Below the pieces are notes generated by a model. The model saw nothing but the letters and a program-made list of their open reading frames with translations, was not told the origin of the DNA and did not search any database. The position numbers and the translations under genes were made by a program. A stretch of DNA of 64,000 nt, taken from Aurifilum marmelostoma. Taxonomy: Eukaryota > Ascomycota > Sordariomycetes > Diaporthales > Cryphonectriaceae. Positions within the stretch are counted from its first letter, which is position 1; each line of letters begins with the position of its first letter. This document shows positions 11,014 through 22,421 of this stretch, in pieces. The DNA is taken from NCBI GenBank assembly GCA_027559495.1, contig JAMXSV010000026.1, positions 1,612,001-1,676,000 of the forward strand. Reading direction: 5' to 3'.

Positions 11014-11912
11014 TTTGACTGATTTGTGATCTTCGTCTTTTCGGCGGAGAGTCGGATCGAGAGATCAATGATCGTTTGGGTTTCGATTGTCGTGAGGCCG
11101 CGTGGGGAGACAGAAGTCGAAAAGTGGATGTGGGAAAGTATGGTCAAGTTCGCTCGGCGGTAGGGTGCTGCTTAGCCTGGGCGAACTTTTCGCTGGTGCG
11201 GTAAAAATCTCGTTGGGTTTAGCGTGGCTGCACGCGCCAGCTGTCTTGGGCCGGCTGCAGCTGTCAGGCTAGAGAAGCTCCGTGCCGAGAGACGGAATCT
11301 CCCCGGTGGCTTGACTGCTAGACAGACCTCCACGTACTGGTCTCTTCCAATGTATTTCCTTGGCGAATTGTTGTAGCAAAACTCGTTCAAAAACTCCATT
11401 ATGTGTGTCATATCAAAGGCGCTCCAATCATGGTGATTTATTGTCTTTGTTGTGACCTTCTGGGCATGGTACTTCTCCAGAAGAATCAACTGTGTTGATC
11501 CGAGTCTACCTTCGGAGCCTCCTGTGCGATATTGACGCCTGCTCCGTTCCACGCTTTTCCCATCACCAATGGACTTTTTTGTAATCAAATGTCAGACATA
11601 CTTTTACTTCTTTCGAACTCCAATGTTAGCTCTCTCTCTCTGGATAGACTCCAAAATACTTCATATAGGCTCGTCACACACCCAGAGTAACGCTTCACCT
11701 TGGGACCATGGAGTAAAAGGGAGATTCTTCAGATTCAACAATGCCAGTTGGTATATCTACGCTATTGAATCAAATAGTGGTATACTACGTCCTTGAAACA
11801 AAGTCCGAGGCGGACAACCCTGCAAAATTGCCCGGATCCTTGAGGCCCCTTCTCACTGCTGTCGCCTGTCCAGAGACACACCCACACGGTCACTCCCGTC
11901 CACGTACGCAGC
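11014..11912. other. Intergenic: rps28 promoter and 3' flank of the adenylate-forming reductase
   Basis: Both flanking genes point left. A frame of about 138 codons at 11172-11588 on the minus strand has no family features and lies where the rps28 promoter must be, so I do not call it. Confidence 0.45.
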
Positions 11913-14900
11913 TCAGAAATCCCATTGTCTCATCCAAGTCCGCATCCACTCATCCTGAACCGGTCCGACATTTGCCAACGCCGGCGATGCAGAAACAGCC
12001 TGGCTATTGTCCAAGGGGACACGGCTTTCGCTGCCACTGAGCATGCCGTCAAAGAAGCCCATAATTTTTATGGCCGGGTTTACAGCCATGTCCTCCGTTT
12101 TTGACGCGCTCTCGCGAAGTGCTTTGACCCATTCCACGAGGGGCACCATCTGGATCTTCTCCGACGAGGGATCCAGACTCTGCGCCACGATTTTCACGAG
12201 CTTCGACCAGGCCGCATGCTTCGAGTTGATCAAGTGATACACCGCGGCACCCTGCTTGGCATCGTCCACCGATCTAGTGGCAAGCTCGACGATACTCTGT
12301 CCAAGCACGTCTACCGGTACCCAATCCACCATGTCCATTGCTCCGAGCGACTCTGGAAGCTTTCCGAGATACTTTGAACTCGCGATGAGACTCGGAAGCC
12401 ACTCTTGCTTGGGCCAGCACCCAGCTTCTGTCAGAGGGCCCGCGATCTGACCTACACGGCAGACGACGGCGGGAATATCAGCTTGTCTCGCCGCGGAGTC
12501 GAGTATACGTTCAGATACAAATTTGCTCTCGCCATAGCCCATCCCCTCAGGCACTCGCCAGTCCTCAAAGATGTGCTCGGGGATCTTGTCCACCTTGTGG
12601 CCGACAAACGCAAGCCAGTTCATTACTGCGCCTATGCTGGAAACGAAGAGAAGCTGGGCGCCAAATGTTGAGTGCGACGAGAAGTCGACCAGCCGCCTGA
12701 CGCCGTGGATCTGGTTCGCGAACGAGTCGACAGACAGATTGAAGTCGACCTGCCAGGCGTTTTCAATGACATTCGTCACCTCGGACAGGATAGTCTTGTA
12801 TTCCTCAAAGGACAGCCCGAATAAGGGCTTGGAGAAGTCTCCATCGAGACACACGGCCTTTTCCTCTGGTAAGGCTTGCAGTCCCTTGGCCTCCATCGAT
12901 TTTCGCATGCGCTGGACACTGTTCGGGCCCCGATTCAGGCAGTAAACCCGGGTTACACGAACGTCCCTGAGCAAGGAGCCCAAGATGTAAGCACCAAGAG
13001 AGCCCGTCGATCCTATGAGCAGGACCACCAGCTTATCCGCAGGCTTTGGCTGTATCGGCCGCGCAGAGATGGGCAGGTCGGCCGTGTGCAGGTCATAAAG
13101 CCTCTGCATCTTCTGCTGCTCAGTTTCAGCGTTCTGTGCAGCAACCTTTCCCCCAGCAAGGCCGGCCACGAGGCTGATTAAGCCGCCGAGGGTAGGGTGG
13201 GCATAGATGGTACGAGCATCCACCTCTTTTGAGCTTCCGCGCTCTGAAAGAAGCTTGTTGAGCCCCTTCATTATGACCGTCACCTGCAGAGAGTCGAGTC
13301 CCATCCCGAACAGATCCGTGTCGTCAGTCACCTCGTCCGGGTCGATGCTGGTCGCCGCAGCAACAATTCGCCTGACAGCATCCTCCACAGAGCCACTGGT
13401 CTCAGTGTTCGGACCATCTGCACCATCACGGAGCTCGTTTTCCTTATAAAGGGCGTCGAGCTCCGCCTCGTAATCATTCTCCAGCTGCCTGCGCTGTATG
13501 GTCCCCTTCCCAGCTCTAGGCATTGGTTTGTCAGGCGAGGTGAACATGATCATGTTGCGAAGGATTCGACCGTGCGCGGGGCTGTGCTTGTTGGCCTCTT
13601 CGACGGATGGCCAGATCGTGTTCAAGAGCTCTTCCCTCTCTTCCTCGGTGGTGGGCGGCTTGACAGGCTCGATCAGCAGACTCGACTGGAAGCGTTTCCT
13701 TCCGGCGATGATGGCTCCCTGCACGGCCGGATTGGACGTGATGATCCCCTCCATCTCGAGAGGTTGCAACTTCTCACCTGTTGCAAAGACGATGATATCA
13801 TCGGCTCGTCCACGGTGCAACCAGTATCCCTCCAGAGTAGGGTGCTTCGAGTACAGGTCCTTGGTCGCCCACTCATCCAGTTCGGGAAACGTCGCGAAGA
13901 CACCTTGAAACGGCAGCAGCTTGGGGTTCTTGACGATAAAGTGCTCATACAAGTCATCCGAGACGGGGCGGAACTCGTGGCCTCCGATCGGATGGAATTT
14001 GATATACTCCCAGTCTTTGCCGGGGCCGGGGAACTGTGGAGAGAAGCCTGTCTCGGTCGACCCGATACCGTTCACAAGATTCGTCTTAGAAGCGATCAGG
14101 TCACCAACGGCCCGAGGCAGAGGCCCTCCTCCAAAGAGAATCGCCTCCAGTTTGCCCAGCTGCTCCAGCTGCTCCGGCACCCTCGCGAGCTCGACCAGGA
14201 TGGCAGGCGGCACAAAGCTGAACTTCACGTTGCCGTGAACGTGTACCGCATGCACGTTGTCCTGGGACGGTGGGAACGGACCGAGGACACCTATATTCCC
14301 TGTGTAGATGCAACCAGCCGTCGTCAGGGCCACGCCGGCGGCATGAAACATCGGAAAGGCCATGTAGACCCTGGCTCCCTTGCCGAGGTACGGGAAGCAG
14401 GGCTTGCCACCCTGCTTCGGCAGCCTTCCAGATACCTGGATGGAGCTCCATGTTCCATGCCGCGAGATGATCGGCTTGGGCAGGCCCGTTGATCCGGAGG
14501 TGTGTCTGTGGGCAAGTTTGGGGTCAGCGAACGGAGCCAGACAACAGGATTTAGCAACAGCAACACTGATATTGATGGCAACGTACAGGGCGACCAGCGT
14601 GTCATATTTTGCCTCTTCAAAGGGCTTTGTGTACGGATAGTGGTCTTGGCGGCCGTCGTATTCGTCGTCAAGCCACTTGGACAGCGGAGCAACCTCCTGG
14701 ACGCGCATCGGTCTCGCGGCCAGGATCTGTTTCACGACAGGCAGAGGAAATTTTGGTGGGAGCAAGAATGTATTGCAGTCCAGGTCCTCGAAGAGCTTCA
14801 GATGCGCCTCGAGCGTGTTGCGCAGGGAACTGAGAAACAGCCTGTAGCCCGTCTTGTTGCAGGCGAATATCAGGATCACATAGACGATGTCTTGAGGGCC

Positions 14901-15146
14901 CATATAAGTGAGCGTCTGGGTATCGTCTGTGGCCGGTCCCAGGGTCTCTTCGAGATACCAGGCGCAGCGGTCCACGGCGCGGGCAACCTCCTTGACGGTG
15001 ATGTCACGGAAGCCATCGGCAGGGTTGTTGGTCTTGGTGATGGAGTAGAGAACCCGCGATGGCTCGTTGACGGCGAGGTCGTCCAGGTACCTGACGACCT
15101 GGCGCGGCTCTTCCAGCTCTGGCATCTCATAATCCATGATGGGCAC
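11913..15146 (-). CDS. Adenylate-forming reductase (A-T-R, NRPS-like)
   Basis: Activates a carboxylic acid as acyl-AMP, loads it on a phosphopantetheine arm and releases it reductively as an aldehyde or alcohol. Exons are 15146-14587 and 14505-11913, giving 1050 aa. The intron (14586-14506, 81 bp, gtacgt...cacag) has no in-frame stop; removing it restores the A3 core as LHTSGSTGLPKP. Domains in order: adenylation (A3; NGIGSTETGF; HRGRADDIIVFATGEK) to about residue 560; carrier domain with DLFGMGLDSLQ (Ser for the pantetheine arm) near 620; NAD(P)-binding thioester reductase from about 690 (GSTGSLGAYILG, then YGESK with catalytic Tyr and Lys). No condensation domain. A TATA-like element lies about 120 bases upstream. 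It is divergent from an MFS transporter, suggesting joint control. Substrate unknown. Confidence 0.92.
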   Translation of the reverse strand: MPIMDYEMPELEEPRQVVRYLDDLAVNEPSRVLYSITKTNNPADGFRDITVKEVARAVDRCAWYLEETLGPATDDTQTLTYMGPQDIVYVILIFACNKTGYRLFLSSLRNTLEAHLKLFEDLDCNTFLLPPKFPLPVVKQILAARPMRVQEVAPLSKWLDDEYDGRQDHYPYTKPFEEAKYDTLVALYVAINISVAVAKSCCLAPFADPKLAHRHTSGSTGLPKPIISRHGTWSSIQVSGRLPKQGGKPCFPYLGKGARVYMAFPMFHAAGVALTTAGCIYTGNIGVLGPFPPSQDNVHAVHVHGNVKFSFVPPAILVELARVPEQLEQLGKLEAILFGGGPLPRAVGDLIASKTNLVNGIGSTETGFSPQFPGPGKDWEYIKFHPIGGHEFRPVSDDLYEHFIVKNPKLLPFQGVFATFPELDEWATKDLYSKHPTLEGYWLHRGRADDIIVFATGEKLQPLEMEGIITSNPAVQGAIIAGRKRFQSSLLIEPVKPPTTEEEREELLNTIWPSVEEANKHSPAHGRILRNMIMFTSPDKPMPRAGKGTIQRRQLENDYEAELDALYKENELRDGADGPNTETSGSVEDAVRRIVAAATSIDPDEVTDDTDLFGMGLDSLQVTVIMKGLNKLLSERGSSKEVDARTIYAHPTLGGLISLVAGLAGGKVAAQNAETEQQKMQRLYDLHTADLPISARPIQPKPADKLVVLLIGSTGSLGAYILGSLLRDVRVTRVYCLNRGPNSVQRMRKSMEAKGLQALPEEKAVCLDGDFSKPLFGLSFEEYKTILSEVTNVIENAWQVDFNLSVDSFANQIHGVRRLVDFSSHSTFGAQLLFVSSIGAVMNWLAFVGHKVDKIPEHIFEDWRVPEGMGYGESKFVSERILDSAARQADIPAVVCRVGQIAGPLTEAGCWPKQEWLPSLIASSKYLGKLPESLGAMDMVDWVPVDVLGQSIVELATRSVDDAKQGAAVYHLINSKHAAWSKLVKIVAQSLDPSSEKIQMVPLVEWVKALRESASKTEDMAVNPAIKIMGFFDGMLSGSESRVPLDNSQAVSASPALANVGPVQDEWMRTWMRQWDF

Positions 15147-16713
15147 GGGATGACTTTATTCAATGAAGGGTAGGAAAGCAGAGCCGTCTGTAGGATGCAG
15201 GTTGGGGGGAGGGCTACTGCAGCTGCAGCTAGGGATACATGTGAGTCGTGGGGTCGGTAAGTATTTATCCTGCAGGAAAGGAAGGCGTGCCCCGCTCGGC
15301 CGGGCCCTTATGGTGACGATGCGGGAAGTGAGCCTTCTTCAACTAAGTTGCATATTTGAAAAACCCTATGTGAATGATGCCACTGGCAAACCGGCGCCGA
15401 AACCAATCCCGGGCCGAAATGCTGTCGACTGGCGCCGGGTTTGACACTCAAAAGTATGTGGGGTCACCACTGCTATCCACCACGAGTGGATGGTCTCCGT
15501 TGAGAACATCTGAAGAACATGTTGTTTGGTCGCTGCACGCGCCCCCGAGCTGCCGCCGAGCCAGGCAACTTGGGTGTATATTTAACACTCACGTGGTATT
15601 GCGAATCCGGGTCGCGACTTGAACTTCTCTCCGATCTTGCGCGAGGTGAGGCTGTTCGGCGACTCAACTGTATCCCAATCCCGTAGCGCCAGCATTTCAA
15701 CATGATCTGCGCGACCCTGATTGCCACTCACTCCACAAGTGGACTGAGGCAATTCCAGGGATGGCCCCATAGGCTTTCTTCGGGCATGATTCTCACCAGG
15801 TCCAATATTCGAGCGGATGGGTGCTATCACCTTGAGCCGGACGACGAGTGTTCCCTAGAAGTTGTCTGGGCGGCTCCATATAGATGCTGTTATAATAGCC
15901 CAGTGAGATCAACAACTACTGCGTAACTTACACATGTGCATGTCGCGTATAAGTGACTTGTGCGGCCCGGCAGAAAGGGTGTGTTGGAACGTGTAACGAT
16001 AACGTGGGATTGATTTCAACTCACTCAATCTAACCGTATGTTCAGTATATTGAAATATTCTTGGGAGCGAGATTTTCTCGAGAATCTTTTAGATCCCTCA
16101 TTTGAGAAAATGGTGATAGGTCCCATTGCTGTCTCATGAGTACGCCCTGCCGCGACTTTTCGGTGAGGAAAGTCATTGCACCTATTTGTGAGGAGGGATA
16201 TTAGGCGCTGTAGTCAAGAGCTGTACATACTCTGCTCGGTCTTCCTCTTAAGTATGATAAGAAGTTGTCTTGAGGTTGAGGCTCATACTTGGCTCCGTCA
16301 ATTTCCTCAAACGCGGACGTTTTTCTCCAAATAGCAATAAATAGTACCCATGGCTGACCCCAAACCTTCTACGAAAATCAGCTCACTCCACCGATGATAA
16401 TCAAAGAACCACGACTTTTGTTTTAAAAAGCATACTGGTACTCGGTATTTTCACACTTGCCTACTTTCTTCAAAATCTGGGGTCTGTGGAAGGAATTCAA
16501 GCAAGGAATTCCGGGGCTTGTTAGTGTGGCCTTGATTAGCCTGCGGCGTCGACGTCACACCCCCTTCCAGCCTCTCTATGATGCTGGAATACCCCCTTAG
16601 CTCGGACAATGGAAACGCCTTGGCTGCGAGAAAATAAATTCCTACAATGATTGGAAAATAATCTAGTTCAATTCTTATGTGCCTCCCTCAAGTTCCATGC
16701 TGTTCCTCATGCG
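15147..16713. promoter_or_regulatory. 1.57 kb divergent promoter region, reductase / MFS transporter
   Basis: Separates two divergent genes likely to act together. On the reductase side an ataaata element lies at about 15262-15269; on the MFS side an aaataaat element lies at about 16634-16641, roughly 75 bases before the ATG. From about 16000 to 16450 the sequence is AT-rich. No coding frame is credible. Binding sites for a pathway regulator would be expected here but none is recognisable by eye. Confidence 0.5.
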
Positions 16714-18332
16714 ATGTCTCATCAGAACAACGAGCGCTCGCCGCTCCTGCAGCAGCATGGACGCGAGAATCTCGGGGAGAACGAGCGTCATGTGGTGAGA
16801 CGAGACGTGCCTCGATCATTGATGGTGAACAATAATTGCTGACTGCATGACAGGAAGTTGAATTCTCCAAAGATGACCAGGAAAACCCACGCGCCTGGAC
16901 GAGAAAGCAAAAGCTGGCCAACGTGGCCGTCATAGCCTCCATGGCGATCCTGAGTCCGCTGGCTAGCTCCATGTTCACACCCGGCATCTCAGAGATCGCA
17001 GCGGGGCTTGGTACCTCATCGGACACTGTCGTCGGCGCGACGACCAGCTATGTTGTCATGCTGGGCGTCGGGCCCCTCGTGCTGGCACCGCTCTCCGAGA
17101 CATTTGGGAGGAAGCCACTCTACCTGTCCTGCTTCACCTTGTTCTCGCTGCTGCAGATCCCGACTGCCTTTAGCCCCAACATCGAGACCATGGTGACGCT
17201 GCGAGCCTTGTCCGGTTTCTTCGGCAGTGTGGGCATCGCCAATGGCGGAGGAACACTGAGCGACATGTTCTCCCCTGAGGAGAGAGCGAGCGTCTTCGGG
17301 TGGTACTTGCTCGGGCCCCTGCTGGGACCCACGATCGGTCCCCTGCTGGGAGGCGTCGTCGTCCATAGGTTAGGCTGGCGCTGGATCTTTCTGACCCTGG
17401 CGGTCCTGTGTGGGTTCAACGTCACCTCGGCGTTTTTCTTTCTCAGAGAGACGTACGTGCCCGTTCTCCTGCAGAGGAGGAAGGAGCAGCAGAAAAATGA
17501 AGACGGCTCATCGCGCGCAGCGCTCTATTGGTTCGAGGGCGAAGACCTCCGGCCCATGTCGACCAAGCTGTGGCACTCGTTCTCGCGGCCGCTTCGCATA
17601 TTAGCTCAGCCCATCGTTTTTACCATGTCGGCGTATCAGGCCCTGATCTTCAGCACGACCTACAGTCTGTACACCAATTTTGAGGATATTTATGGCGGTA
17701 TATACGGCTTCAATACCGAGCAGGTTGGACTGGCATACCTTGGACCGGGGCTTGGGCTGCTCTTCGCCGTACGCATGATCGTCCCACGCATCGACGACGT
17801 GTACAAGAAACTTCGCGACAAGAACCACGGAGAGGCGAAGCCGGAGTTCCGTCTGCCGCTTGCAAATATCGGCGCGGCTCTGATACCTATATCCTTACTC
17901 TGGTAAGCCATATATCACACCTAGACGGGGCTGCTCCGAGCGGGTCTCTGGAAGTACAGTCTCATTATTGTTGTGCTGACGCCGTGTAACCACAGCTTTG
18001 CCTGGCTGGTCCATTTCCACGTCCACTGGTTTGCGACCATCGCGGCAGCCTTCTTATACGGCATCGGACAGGTCGTCATTGTCAATTGTACGCAGAACTA
18101 CTACATTGATGCCTTTGAGAAATATGCTGCCAGTGCAGTAGCGGCCGGGGCAGTGTTTCGGTCCATTTTCGGAGGCGTCGTTCCGCTGTTCATGCCCTTG
18201 CTCTTCAAATCTGTTGGTTACGGCTGGGGTATCTCGGTCTTTGCGCTGGTCGGCTTGATGCTCGCGCCAGCCCCGCTGCTCTTCTATCACTTTGGTGAAA
18301 GAATCCGTATGTGGTTCACTCTGGACCTGTGA
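16714..18332 (+). CDS. Major facilitator superfamily transporter (DHA1-like)
   Basis: Three exons (16714-16794, 16854-17902, 17996-18332) encode 488 aa; introns are 59 and 93 bp. Exon 1 gives a short polar cytosolic N-terminus (MSHQNNERSPLLQQHG). Exon 2 carries the DHA1-type start (DDQENPRAW), a motif-A variant (LSETFGRKPLYL), RALSGFFGSVGIANGGG in helix 4 and a motif-C-like glycine and proline repeat (GPLLGPTIGPLLGG) in helix 5. About twelve hydrophobic segments fit the family, with a loop near the middle. DHA1 members export drugs, polyamines or metabolites at the plasma membrane by proton exchange. Divergence from the adenylate-forming reductase makes export of that enzyme's product, or self-protection, a reasonable inference. 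The protein is close to full length with no broken motif. Confidence 0.92.
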
Positions 18333-19421
18333 GCTTGTTCCGAGTGGGTCTCTGAACACGGGGCACGGTATAGATGGCTTTGAGCTTGCCAATCAGACTT
18401 AGAGCAAAGGAAATAGAAACATAGAAACACAGAGAGAGAGAGAGAGAGAGAAAAGAGAACAGGATAGAGAAGAGCATAAAGCATCTCTAATGGCCATCAA
18501 TCGCTGAGACAAGAGGATGCTTGACCCCGAAGTAATGCTAGGTGACTGACCATGGTCCAAGAAGGCCAGCTGAGAGAGGAGCATAGCAGTGGCTAACTGC
18601 AGCGAGGCAGGCTTGAGGACATGCCCAGTCTGAATATCTTGGATGCTGAGCCATTCTCTGGGCTCACCAGGGAAGGAAAAGAAGAAGCAAAGAGGAGAAA
18701 AGAAAAGAAGAAACACATCCTCCTGCAGCCTCATGACTTGCCACCCATATGATGATCATGCAAGTCAAAGGAAGCTGGGATTCAGTTGCACAAACAACCA
18801 CTGGGGCAGTTATTGGGGGGAGAGGCGACTTATCATATATGAAAAAGAGAGATCAACGACATTATATAATGTCCATGTAACATAAGAGCAAAGTAGTATT
18901 ATCATCAGGAGGCAAGAGCCATCTGAATCCGCCCTGAGGAGGCTGCTGGGGAAGGAGGAGAGAGCCCAAGAAGTTAGGCTGGGGGCCCTTGTGCAGCTAA
19001 TACGTCAGTCAGGTCACCTGCCGGGTAGCAGCCTGGAGGCGTACCAGGGTGCAGGGTTTCTTCAAGTGGAGGGTTAGTCATCCGCCATCCCTGTCATCAT
19101 TCCGAAAGAAAGCTATCCTTCGACAACAACAGCAGACGCGTTCGCGTTGGACCTTGGTACTGCCTGCCTTGAAAGGAAGTCCAAAGGGCAAGTCAAACCT
19201 CGTTTTGTCTCTCTTGCCACTCCTCTCCTGTCCCTTTTTCATCACTTCACCACTTCCACCTATTATTGAGCTGCTGCCCTCAGTCGAGAAAAAAGAGCAG
19301 ACAGGCGCATCTTCGCCTTTGTTTGGCAGAAGCAATTTTGCGGTTGCAAATTATTCTCTACATCACCTCTGCTCGCGCGCGCTCGCTGTGCTAATCTGAG
19401 GCATTCCCTCCTACGACGACG
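18333..19421. promoter_or_regulatory. Intergenic: MFS 3' flank and promoter/leader of the AT-hook gene
   Basis: Contains an (AG)n microsatellite at about 18429-18451 and, nearer the AT-hook gene, a CT-rich leader around 19200-19260. No coding frame is supported. A 5' untranslated intron is possible in the last 400 bases but cannot be placed. Confidence 0.4.
18429..18451. repeat. (AG)n dinucleotide microsatellite
   Basis: About eleven uninterrupted AG units just after the MFS stop codon, in the 3' flank. Confidence 0.9.
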
Positions 19422-20021
19422 ATGGCTCCCACCAAACCAGCGGGCAAAGGTCGCGGCCGTGCTAGAAACAACGACACCGACATCTCTCCTGATCTCAACA
19501 TGACCAGCAACATCACCAGCTATGCCGGCGTAGCGCCTGACGCAGCACCTGTCAAGCGCGGCCGCGGCCGCCCTCCCAAGGACCCCTCCGGTCTCCCTCA
19601 GCGCATCCTGAACCCCAAGATCACAAGGACCGGCGTCGGTCGCGGTCGTGGCCGCCCTCCTAAGGATCCCAACGCCCCCCCCAAGACACCCGCCAAGAAG
19701 AAGGCTGCTGCCGCTGCTCCCACCTCGTCAGGCCGGCCCCGCGGCCGCCCACCCGGCTCCGGCAAGAAGGGTTCCTCGATCGCCAAGGCCACTGCGCTCG
19801 CTCTTGCCGGCGCGGAAGGTGCGAGCGGCAGCACGCCCAAGTCAGGAGCCAAGGGCGCAAAGAAGGGTCGCGGCTCGAGATCGAAGAAGGCAGAGGAGGA
19901 TGCGGAGGTGGAGCAGGGCGTGGGTTATCAGCAGCAGGACTACGAGTTGGAGCTCGGCGAGGGCATGGAGTTCGGCGACGACGACGACGATGCTGCCGCT
20001 GAGACCGACGGTGGTGAGTGA
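19422..20021 (+). CDS. AT-hook (HMGA-like) chromatin protein
   Basis: Single exon, 199 aa. Three AT-hooks with the GRP core are visible: KRGRGRPPKDP (residues 45-55), GRGRGRPPKDP (74-84) and GRPRGRPPGSG (104-114); an imperfect basic patch (GKGRGRARN) lies at the N-terminus. AT-hooks bind the minor groove of AT-rich DNA. The middle is Lys, Ala and Ser rich. The end is strongly acidic (residues 153-199, with a run of five Asp), as in animal HMGA proteins, where the acidic tail contacts proteins. Likely nuclear. The ATG sits in a good context (gacgacg-ATG-G). This architecture is common in fungi but rarely studied; I give no symbol. Confidence 0.85.
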   Translation: MAPTKPAGKGRGRARNNDTDISPDLNMTSNITSYAGVAPDAAPVKRGRGRPPKDPSGLPQRILNPKITRTGVGRGRGRPPKDPNAPPKTPAKKKAAAAAPTSSGRPRGRPPGSGKKGSSIAKATALALAGAEGASGSTPKSGAKGAKKGRGSRSKKAEEDAEVEQGVGYQQQDYELELGEGMEFGDDDDDAAAETDGGE

Positions 20022-20730
20022 GCACGTTTCATCAGCAAGGTTGGAATATCCTCGTGGCCCGGCATCCTATCCATGATTTCGCCTGTCTGTCTGGCTCTGC
20101 GGATGTGCTGACCTGGCATATCGGATTAGGATTCCAGGTTGGCACTGCATATTATCAAGATCCAAATCGGAGCGGCTTCTTTGGCATGGTGGGCCGGAAA
20201 TTTGGCCTTTAGGCCCCAGAATATCACCAGCTTGGAAGCCCAACCCTGGGAAATGACCTCAAAGGACCGGTGGCCAGAGGTCTTTCGAGAAGAAGTGGCT
20301 CCCAGGCCCCGTCTTTCTGCTTGTGAGACGATGCGATCCTCAGACAGGCAACACTACGCGGTCTCAGCTTTGGGGTCCTGATCAGAAATACAGCCGGCAC
20401 CCATCAGCTCTTTCCGTGAACAGCACGAGTTTGAATTGGTTTTTGGTTTTTTTCGTTTTGTGTTTTTTTTATCTCATCTCGACGATACTCGCCGCATTCA
20501 CTAAGCGGCAACGGATGAACGGTTGTACAATAGTTTAGCACATTGAATTGCTTTGTGTGCCGTGCAAGAAGACCGTAGAACGGTCTGTGTGCATAATCGT
20601 AATTGTGATGTAGAGTCTAATGCAAACAACAACACGAAGAAGGGTATCTACCTCGTGTGCCCTAACGCCAACCGTGAAGACGATATGCCATCCGAAAGAA
20701 GAAAAAAAGAAGAAATCGCGGCCTCTCCTA
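20022..20730. other. Convergent spacer between the AT-hook gene and hnt3
   Basis: Two 3' flanks meet here. T-rich tracts around 20440-20475 would suit polyadenylation of the plus-strand gene. Nothing else recognisable. Confidence 0.45.
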
Positions 20731-21767
20731 TTACGCCCTCTTCCATTCTTCAAATTCAATCTCTAGATGTGCCTTCAGATCCTTGAACTTGTTTCCAAAG
20801 TCCTTTCCACACCTCCAGCACACCATCGGCCGCTCAGGCCACTTGCCCTGCCTGCGCCTCGAATCGTCCTCCGCCAAGGGGAAATCCTCCAACGGCACAA
20901 AGAAGTCCGTCGTGAACGAGTTGTAGTGCTTGCGATGCTTCATTCTCTCGTTGTGCATGTCCCGGCTCAGGACATGGACGTGCAGATGATTCATACTCGG
21001 CACCGCATGCACTCCCACCTTGATCTCCCGCAACCAGTCCCTCCCCTCGGGCAGCCTCACGCTCCCATCGCCGCCGACATCTGGCTCCGCCTCCCCATCG
21101 AGCACGGCGTTGCGTGCCCGTTCGGCTGCGCTGTGCCTGCCCAGCACCCGCTGCAGCTCCTTGGCGACGAGGTCCCGCAGCACGGCCGCGTCGGCGCGGA
21201 CCTGCGCGAGGAATGCGGCGTCGCGGAGCGCGTCGAAGGGGTGCAGCCTGTTGTGGGCTGCGGACCGCGGCAGGAGCAGGCAGTGCACAGTTGCCTTGGG
21301 GAACATGTCGTGGATGGCGACGGCGGTGGGCGTGTGGAAGATGACGCGGCTGGATGGGAACGAGGAAGGGTTTGCGAGGTAGGCGCCTAGTCCGTCGCGG
21401 GGGCCGAAGGTGGTCCTGGAGGGAGGGGTTTGTTTTGGTTCGGACTTGGGCTTGGGCGCCATAAGCTCTGAGACTGTACCGAGGGATGTCAGTTGTACTG
21501 CATGCACATGTGAAGACAGTGTTGAGCTTTTATGTGTGAGAGGGAGAGAGAGACGGCACTGCAGGAGAGGAACTGACAGGCATTGCGAGGTACAGCTTGC
21601 CCCTTTGGTGGCGGCTGTTCAGTGCCATGTATCTCTTCCGTGGTGATGGCCTCTTCTGTGTCCGAAGGGACGTTGGCGTCGTCAATATTGGCCCGCTTCC
21701 TGTGCGGCGCATCTTGGGTGTCTGCAGGGGGCCTCTTGGCGCGTGAGCTCGAGGCCTTGCCTGTCAT
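20731..21767 (-). CDS. hnt3: Aprataxin-like DNA adenylate hydrolase
   Basis: Removes AMP from 5' DNA ends left by abortive ligation; nuclear repair enzyme of the HIT superfamily. Exons 21767-21578 and 21473-20731 encode 310 aa. The joint gives RNAFSELMAPKPK; the donor is T-gtcagt, weaker than usual, and an alternative acceptor 47 bases upstream on the transcript would also keep frame. The N-terminus is polar with a basic KRPP/RKR stretch, a likely nuclear signal. The HIT motif is intact (NHLHVHVLS), with the central His as nucleophile. The C-terminal zinc finger reads CWRC, then H-L-E-I-E: Cys-Cys-His with a Glu four residues later, matching the C2HE arrangement described for the fission yeast Hnt3/aprataxin family. 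Function is well supported. Confidence 0.9.
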
Positions 21768-22421
21768 GACGAGGACTTTTTGATGATTATCTTGCCTTGG
21801 CGGGCTCCACAGGATGTACAGACGGCATGAAAACCTTCGTAAACCCAAATGACTTGATTGTATCGGGGTGGCTAGCATGTGATGGTTGTAACGCCAAGCA
21901 TTCTGAACGTTGTGGTAGTTTACATGTGATGAATGCGTAATGTGAGGTTGCTGCCATATTTAGTGAGTGAGGGTAGTCTCAGTGGATTTATCCCCCACAT
22001 CCCGTGGCGTAGTCCATACTGCAAGTATTTATTAAATAGTAGATTAAGCATGCTTCTTTCCTACGTCAACGTCACACGTCCTGCATATGTGAATATTCAT
22101 TGAACTCGCTACAATTCACCTAAGAATGGAAGGGGGAAAGAAAAACGAAATCAACGTCCGAAGCTCACATTCATCTACACTTTCTCGTCACAACATCGTC
22201 GACTATTCAAATGCATTCTGACATTGCCAGCAAACAGTACAGCACCAGCAAAGCAAGGGCAATCAATACAAATCAGCAAGAAAACAAAGCATGACCCATT
22301 CAAGCATTCTCGTCTATCAACTCAATGCTGCAACCCTTCGCTATACTAAAAGGAGCTGTCACGAGTAGGCAATGGCATATCTCACTTCCCTCCTCACACG
22401 ACACGTTCAACCAGCCTGAAT
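21768..22421. other. Intergenic: hnt3 promoter and 3' flank of the secreted-protein gene
   Basis: Both flanking genes read leftward. Fairly AT-rich around 21900-22300. No coding frame is credible. Confidence 0.45.

Noticed and set aside
11172..11588. 138-codon minus-strand frame upstream of rps28
   Set aside because: No recognisable domain and it occupies the expected rps28 promoter.
1374..18332. One large biosynthetic cluster spanning dioxygenase, ALDH-like, hydrolase, reductase and MFS
   Set aside because: The housekeeping genes irc22 and rps28 sit in the middle; only the reductase/MFS pair is contiguous.
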